From an uncultured Corynebacterium sp. (GTDB lineage: Bacteria > Actinomycetota > Actinomycetes > Mycobacteriales > Mycobacteriaceae): a stretch of DNA of 24,288 bases. This document shows, one piece after another, positions 21,180 to 24,288 of the stretch (the first letter of the stretch is position 1; each line of letters begins with the position of its first letter). The position numbers were made by a program, and so were the translations under genes. The notes under the pieces were generated by a model that was given only the letters and a program-made list of their open reading frames with translations, searched no databases and had not been told where the DNA came from. The stretch is from contig NZ_CALLDG010000081.1 of assembly GCF_937999985.1 (NCBI RefSeq), forward strand, positions 1-24,288. Reading direction: 5' to 3'.

Positions 21180-22151
21180 ATGGTTGAATGCATCGATACC
21201 CGGTTAACCAGACTATGGGGAATCGATAAGCCCATCATTGGGGCTCCGATGGCGGGACGCTCCGACGGCAACCTGGCAGCCGCCGTGAGCCGTGCCGGCG
21301 GATTGGGGATGTTCGGCGCAGGCGCGGGAACCAAACCCGAATGGATCCTGGAGAATGCACGTATCGCCGCAGAGGCTGGCCCCTACGGAATCGGCCTGAT
21401 GGTGTGGGCGCTGGAAGACAATCCGGCCCAGTTCGATGCAGTGTTAGAGGCCAAGCCGAAGGTGGTAAGCCTGGGCTTCGGCGACCCCAAGCCCTACGTG
21501 GACCGCGCCCACCAGGCGGGGATCTCCGTAGTGGCTCCCATCAACACCATGGCGCAGTTGCGTCAGGCACTGGCCGCGGGTGTAGACGCCGTGTGTGTAC
21601 AGGGAACGGACGCCGGCGGGCACACCGGCCGCATCGGTACGCTGCCGCTGCTGCAGATCGTGATGGAATACATGCAGGTCAACGCGCCGGGTGTGCCGAT
21701 CGCTGCCGCGGGTGGCATCGCCACAGGCAGGGGCGTGGCCTCCGTGTTGGTGGCAGGCGCTGACGCAGCATGGGTTGGCACCGCACTGCTGGCCTCCCCG
21801 GAAGCCGCCGGGGCGCCTGAGCTGCGACAGGCTGCGATCAAGGCCACGGCCAGCCGGACCGTGCTGACCGACATCTACGACCGCGCCGAAAAGCAAAAGT
21901 GGGATACGGAGCAGTGGCCCACCCGCACCGTGCGCAATGCATTCGTGGATGTGTATCGCCCGCTGTCCGAAGCGGGGGAGGTCACCGACGAGGAACTGAT
22001 CGCGGCCCGCGCCGAGGGCGGGGACTTTGCCGACGAGCTGAAGCTGCATGCGGGGCAGGGCGTGGAACTGCTGCGGGCAGAGGTGCCCGCCGGTGAGGTC
22101 GTACAGGGTATGTACGACGAAGCGCTGCACTGCCTCGGCCGTTTCTCCTAG
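21180..22151 (+). CDS. Nitronate monooxygenase (NMO/2-nitropropane dioxygenase family)
   Basis: The 323-residue protein is an FMN-dependent TIM-barrel enzyme. PIIGAPMAGRSDGNLAAAV starts the barrel, QGTDAGGHTGR near 141-151 carries the probable catalytic His148, and PIAAAGGIATGRG near 173-185 binds the FMN phosphate. The family oxidises alkyl nitronates such as propionate 3-nitronate, detoxifying nitro compounds. Some relatives are enoyl reductases (FabK-like), but this sequence looks like NMO. GAGGAGG at 21163-21169 lies 10 bases before the ATG, one of the clearest ribosome binding sites in the window. It is followed after 12 bases by the DUF488 gene, probably in one transcript. Confidence 0.87.
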   Translation: MVECIDTRLTRLWGIDKPIIGAPMAGRSDGNLAAAVSRAGGLGMFGAGAGTKPEWILENARIAAEAGPYGIGLMVWALEDNPAQFDAVLEAKPKVVSLGFGDPKPYVDRAHQAGISVVAPINTMAQLRQALAAGVDAVCVQGTDAGGHTGRIGTLPLLQIVMEYMQVNAPGVPIAAAGGIATGRGVASVLVAGADAAWVGTALLASPEAAGAPELRQAAIKATASRTVLTDIYDRAEKQKWDTEQWPTRTVRNAFVDVYRPLSEAGEVTDEELIAARAEGGDFADELKLHAGQGVELLRAEVPAGEVVQGMYDEALHCLGRFS

Positions 22152-22163
22152 AGAGGAAACCGC

Positions 22164-22547
22164 ATGGACATCGACCGCGTGTACAACTGGCGCGACCGAC
22201 AGCGCCAAGGTCTGTATTTAGTGGACCGGTTGTGGCCTAGGGGCGTCAAGAAAGAAAGCCTAGATTTGGCCGGCTGGCCGAAAGAACTAACGCCCAGCAG
22301 CGACCTGCGCCGAGAGTTCCACAATGGCTTGAGCTTTGCTGAGTTCCGTGAGAAGTACGTGGCGGAGCTGGAGGAACGGAAAGCCGCAGGGGAACTGGAC
22401 GATGCCCTGACCGAATTGCGCGACTACCAGGAGCGGGCGGCCGATGAAGGCGCTCCGGAACTCCTGCTGCTGTATGCCGCGAAAGAAAAAGAGCACAACC
22501 ATGCGGTTGTGCTCCGAGATTGGCTGGCACCCCAGCTGGAGAGCTAA
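22164..22547 (+). CDS. DUF488 family protein (YeaO-like)
   Basis: The 127-residue protein matches the DUF488 family: RVYNWRDRQRQGLYLVDRLWPRGVKKE at the start, LRREFHNGLSFAEFREKYVAEL in the middle and LLLYAAKEKEHNHAVVL at the end. The biochemical function of the family is unknown. GAGAGGAAA lies just before the ATG, and the 12-base gap after the nitronate monooxygenase gene points to co-transcription. Oddly, the codons for KEHNHAVVL form a perfect 10-bp stem followed on the minus strand by a T-tract, which would terminate transcription of the convergent esterase gene. Confidence 0.85.
   Translation: MDIDRVYNWRDRQRQGLYLVDRLWPRGVKKESLDLAGWPKELTPSSDLRREFHNGLSFAEFREKYVAELEERKAAGELDDALTELRDYQERAADEGAPELLLLYAAKEKEHNHAVVLRDWLAPQLES
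22481..22514 (-). terminator. Intrinsic terminator of the esterase gene, inside DUF488
   Basis: On the minus strand GAGCACAACC (22514-22505) and GGTTGTGCTC (22500-22491) form a perfect 10-bp stem with a 4-base loop. TTTTTCTTTC (22490-22481) follows directly. This is a textbook intrinsic terminator, about 59 bases past the esterase stop codon and entirely within the convergent DUF488 coding sequence. Confidence 0.85.
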
Positions 22548-22551
22548 GGCG

Positions 22552-22567
22552 CCGGCTAACTAGCCGG
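22552..22567 (+). terminator. Hairpin after DUF488
   Basis: CCGGCT and AGCCGG pair around an AACT loop, starting 4 bases past the DUF488 stop. There is no T-tract, so it is a weaker terminator candidate than the one on the opposite strand. Confidence 0.4.
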
Positions 22568-22572
22568 TCGCG

Positions 22573-23634
22573 CTAGAGGCGCTGGCGCGACAGGAAGTTC
22601 CAAACCTCCTGGGAAGCATCCGGAACGCGGTTCCAGGTGTGGTTCTGCGGGTTCAGGATCAGCTGCAGCTCCTTGCGGGCGCAGGGGAACACGTGGCGCT
22701 CGCCGCCCCGGATGTGGGTGACGCGCGGCGGGTAGCCACAGCCGTTACGCTTCGCGTAGCTACCCACCAGGTCGCGAACAGCCAGGTAGTGGGCGCCGTT
22801 GTGGCGGTAGCCACCGTTGATCTTCATCATCGTGTCGCCACGGCCATGCATGATCAGGAACGGGATCGCGCGGTTCTTGCAGCCCATGTTCACCGGATCG
22901 TAGTAAGCACCGCCGACGGCAGCGGCGCCAGCGAAGACGTGCGGCAGGTGGCAAGCCACGACGGCAGTCATGCCGCCGCCGTTGGAGTGACCGGTGGCGT
23001 AGATGCGGCCACGGTCGATGTTGTAAGTACGGTCGATCTCATCGATGATCTGCAGAATGAACTTCAGATCAGTGCCGCCCTTCACCACTGCGTAAGGGGC
23101 ACCCTCCCAGCCGTGCTTGATGGACTCCGGGAAGATCTTGATGGCCTGCTGGCGAGCACCGGTCTCGTACAGGCGGGAGTAGCGGCGGAAGTTCTCCGGG
23201 GTATCGCGCCAGCCGTCGAAGCCGAAGATCACCGGAGTGGGGCGCGCCGGGTTGTAGTGCGTCGGCATCTCCAAGATGTAGCGACGGTTGTAGCCGGCGG
23301 AACGGGTGTACACGCTGGTCTGGTGGCCGTTGCCAACACGCGGGGCAGGCTTGGCCGTGTTGACGCGCTGCGGGCCAGCCGGCTTACCCGGAGCCGGGGG
23401 CTGGAGCATGCGCTGCAGGTCAGCGGAGCCAGCGGGCAGCGGCGGTAGCTCCGGCATGGGAGGCAGCTGCGGCATGGGAGGCAGCTGGGGGACAGAGCCC
23501 TGCGGGGCAGCGTTTGCCTCCGGGGCGTTGTAGGTAGCAACGCCCGCGGTTCCGAACGCGGTGGCCAGCACCAGCGACAGCGCTACAGCAATGCGCTGAA
23601 AGTAAGACAAGAAGGAACTAAGAGATCGATTCAC
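22573..23634 (-). CDS. Secreted alpha/beta-hydrolase esterase (PHB depolymerase/LpqC-like)
   Basis: The 353-residue precursor has a signal peptide (cleavage probably after ANA near residue 42). A Pro-rich linker with repeated QLPPMP units (residues 49-68) and an esterase domain of the poly(3-hydroxybutyrate) depolymerase/feruloyl esterase type follow. The catalytic set is Ser217 in GHSNGG, Asp267 in HGRGDTM and His332 in NHTW. It should act outside the cell on an ester, but the substrate is unknown; envelope lipid or host-derived esters are possible. GTG 23634 is chosen over an upstream ATG at 23670 because TTGGCA-17-TATAGT stands directly before it with 7 bases to the GTG, and the upstream frame overlaps that promoter. 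Confidence 0.85.
   Translation of the reverse strand: MNRSLSSFLSYFQRIAVALSLVLATAFGTAGVATYNAPEANAAPQGSVPQLPPMPQLPPMPELPPLPAGSADLQRMLQPPAPGKPAGPQRVNTAKPAPRVGNGHQTSVYTRSAGYNRRYILEMPTHYNPARPTPVIFGFDGWRDTPENFRRYSRLYETGARQQAIKIFPESIKHGWEGAPYAVVKGGTDLKFILQIIDEIDRTYNIDRGRIYATGHSNGGGMTAVVACHLPHVFAGAAAVGGAYYDPVNMGCKNRAIPFLIMHGRGDTMMKINGGYRHNGAHYLAVRDLVGSYAKRNGCGYPPRVTHIRGGERHVFPCARKELQLILNPQNHTWNRVPDASQEVWNFLSRQRL
23453..23488. repeat. 18-bp tandem repeat in the esterase linker
   Basis: GGCATGGGAGGCAGCTGC at 23453-23470 is repeated at 23471-23488 with one change (17 of 18 identical). It encodes the proline-rich QLPPMP hexapeptide twice on the minus strand, and a diverged third unit follows. Confidence 0.8.
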
Positions 23635-23670
23635 GAACGTGACTATACATATATGTGAAGAAGCTGCCAA
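23635..23670 (-). promoter_or_regulatory. Esterase promoter, predicted leaderless, with palindrome in the spacer
   Basis: On the minus strand TTGGCA (23670-23665) and TATAGT (23647-23642) are exactly 17 bases apart, and 7 bases separate the -10 from the GTG start. The perfect palindrome ACATATATGT (23647-23656) lies in the spacer beside the -10 and could be an operator. Confidence 0.7.
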
Positions 23671-23731
23671 TTGGATTGGGGAAATCTGGGTACGTGGAGT
23701 TCTCGCCGTAGAGTTTCCTGCTCACGATTGG

Positions 23732-23744
23732 TAGACTGGGCAGC
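23732..23744 (+). promoter_or_regulatory. -10 box of the GlsB-family gene, predicted leaderless
   Basis: TAGACT at 23732-23737 in the context GGTAGACT is followed by 7 bases and then the ATG at 23745. No clear -35 or Shine-Dalgarno sequence is seen. Confidence 0.5.
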
Positions 23745-24062
23745 ATGATTACTGAAACTTTTGCGGCAAACACTTTCCTACTCGCTGAAGGCTCTGCAGT
23801 TCCGCCATTGGGCATGATCGGCTGGGTTATCATCGGTGGCCTGGCTGGTTGGATCGGTTCCAAGATCATGGGTACCGACGAGCAGATGGGCTTCTTCCTT
23901 AACATCATCGTCGGCATTATCGGCGGCTTCCTGGGCGGCTGGGTCCTCGGCCTGCTGGGAGTCGGCAGCGGCGGCTGGATCTGGAGCTTCCTGACCTGCC
24001 TGTTGGGCGCCTGCATCCTGATCTTCATTGTCGGTCTGGTCACCGGAAAGCGCAAGAAGTAA
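23745..24062 (+). CDS. GlsB/YeaQ/YmgE family small membrane protein
   Basis: The 105-residue protein belongs to the GlsB/YeaQ/YmgE (transglycosylase-associated) family. It has three hydrophobic, Gly-rich helices: GMIGWVIIGGLAGWIGSKIMG, then MGFFLNIIVGIIGGFLGGWVLG and WSFLTCLLGACILIFIVGLV, ending in the basic tail TGKRKK. Family members are stress-associated inner-membrane proteins without a proven activity; the transglycosylase label is historical. The N-terminal 23 residues before the first helix are longer than in many relatives. It is divergent from the esterase gene, and an intrinsic terminator follows inside the convergent gene. Confidence 0.85.
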   Translation: MITETFAANTFLLAEGSAVPPLGMIGWVIIGGLAGWIGSKIMGTDEQMGFFLNIIVGIIGGFLGGWVLGLLGVGSGGWIWSFLTCLLGACILIFIVGLVTGKRKK

Positions 24063-24089
24063 GCAACCGTAATAGGCTGGAGCTGGGGT

Positions 24090-24288
24090 TTAGTCAGCCA
24101 GCAACATAGAAAGCGCACCTTCGCCCAAGCGTGCGCTTTCATTTTCTAGGCCCAAGCCCAGCCACATTACGAGAAGCAGGATAACGAGCGCGCAGATGAT
24201 AAGAATCAGCGTGCCAATAAAGAAATAGGAGCGGAAAGGGCCACTTTTGGACTCTTTCTGCAGAGGCGCCTCAACCGTCGGTTGGGGG
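24090..24288 (-). CDS. Small single-pass membrane protein, 3' part (runs off window edge)
   Basis: An open frame enters at the window edge and stops at 24090-24092, giving 65 visible C-terminal residues. They contain a hydrophilic stretch (PTVEAPLQKESKSG), one strong transmembrane helix (YFFIGTLILIICALVILLLV near the middle) and the tail LENESARLGEGALSMLLAD. The start lies outside the window, and no known family is recognised. The clear helix with flanking charged residues and a stop just short of the convergent GlsB gene make it likely to be real. The plus-strand terminator of the GlsB gene lies inside it. Confidence 0.6.
   Translation of the reverse strand, partial: PQPTVEAPLQKESKSGPFRSYFFIGTLILIICALVILLLVMWLGLGLENESARLGEGALSMLLAD
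24109..24147 (+). terminator. Intrinsic terminator of the GlsB-family gene
   Basis: GAAAGCGCAC (24109-24118) and GTGCGCTTTC (24131-24140) form a perfect 10-bp stem with a 12-base loop, followed by ATTTTCT. It is about 47 bases after the GlsB stop and lies within the 3' coding end of the convergent membrane-protein gene. Confidence 0.8.

Noticed and set aside
21161..21187. Tiny upstream frame (ATG at 21161, 8 codons) overlapping the nitronate monooxygenase start
   Set aside because: Its ATG and first codons are part of the ribosome binding site ATGAGGAGG, and it has no ribosome binding site of its own.
21444..22208. 254-residue minus-strand open frame opposite nitronate monooxygenase
   Set aside because: It is a shadow of a confidently identified gene and contains no recognisable motifs.
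22639..23448. 269-residue plus-strand open frame opposite the esterase gene
   Set aside because: It is an antisense shadow of the esterase, with a biased Val/Ala/His composition and no domain or ribosome binding site.

Overview
The window looks like chromosomal DNA from a high-GC mycolic-acid actinobacterium, most likely a Corynebacterium, possibly of the lipophilic jeikeium/urealyticum type. The reasons are the overall GC richness, a secreted Rpf-type resuscitation factor, a cystathionine gamma-synthase gene whose promoter carries a perfect corynebacterial McbR box (TAGAC-N6-GTCTA), an acyltransferase-3/SGNH envelope enzyme, and many genes that appear leaderless behind a TAnnnT -10 box. The species assignment is inference.

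Layout. 1-3400 is a patchwork. It holds the 3' end of a multicopper oxidase, a truncated DEDDh exonuclease (DnaQ-like) fragment, and a decayed IS3-family element (about 790-1959, several frameshifts and one internal deletion). A translationally coupled pair follows: a DJ-1/PfpI protein and a thioredoxin-reductase-like flavoprotein that lacks its FAD-binding N-terminus. 3400-5400 holds an FBP-type zinc-finger protein, a membrane protein with an N/Q/G/Y-rich tail, and a VapBC toxin-antitoxin pair. 5400-10250 holds a minimal Rpf protein, a DUF4442 thioesterase-like protein, a secreted HNH-nuclease lipoprotein, 3-methyladenine DNA glycosylase, metB and a small exported protein. 10260-12540 is a tandem pair of paralogous single-pass membrane proteins with QGYG-rich cytoplasmic tails. 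12685-13870 has an SDR oxidoreductase and a YbjQ protein.

14031-16097 is a type II restriction-modification cassette that appears AT-richer than its flanks: a C5-cytosine methyltransferase with a fused N-terminal MerR-like helix-turn-helix, and a convergent Eco47II/Sau96I-like endonuclease whose 3' end overlaps it. 16188-24288 returns to ordinary chromosome: a SIR2 deacylase, an acyltransferase-3/SGNH protein, a gamma-carbonic anhydrase-like protein, a flavodoxin-fold oxidoreductase, a small membrane protein, nitronate monooxygenase with DUF488, a secreted esterase, a GlsB/YeaQ membrane protein, and the 3' end of an unlisted small membrane protein.

How parts fit together. The restriction-modification genes and VapBC are the defence/stability modules. 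The Rpf protein, esterase, HNH lipoprotein, acyltransferase and tandem paralogues act at the envelope or outside it. Apparent control elements are the McbR box of metB, palindromes in or near four promoters, and two intrinsic terminators that lie inside the coding region of the convergent neighbour. No tRNA, rRNA or CRISPR array was seen.
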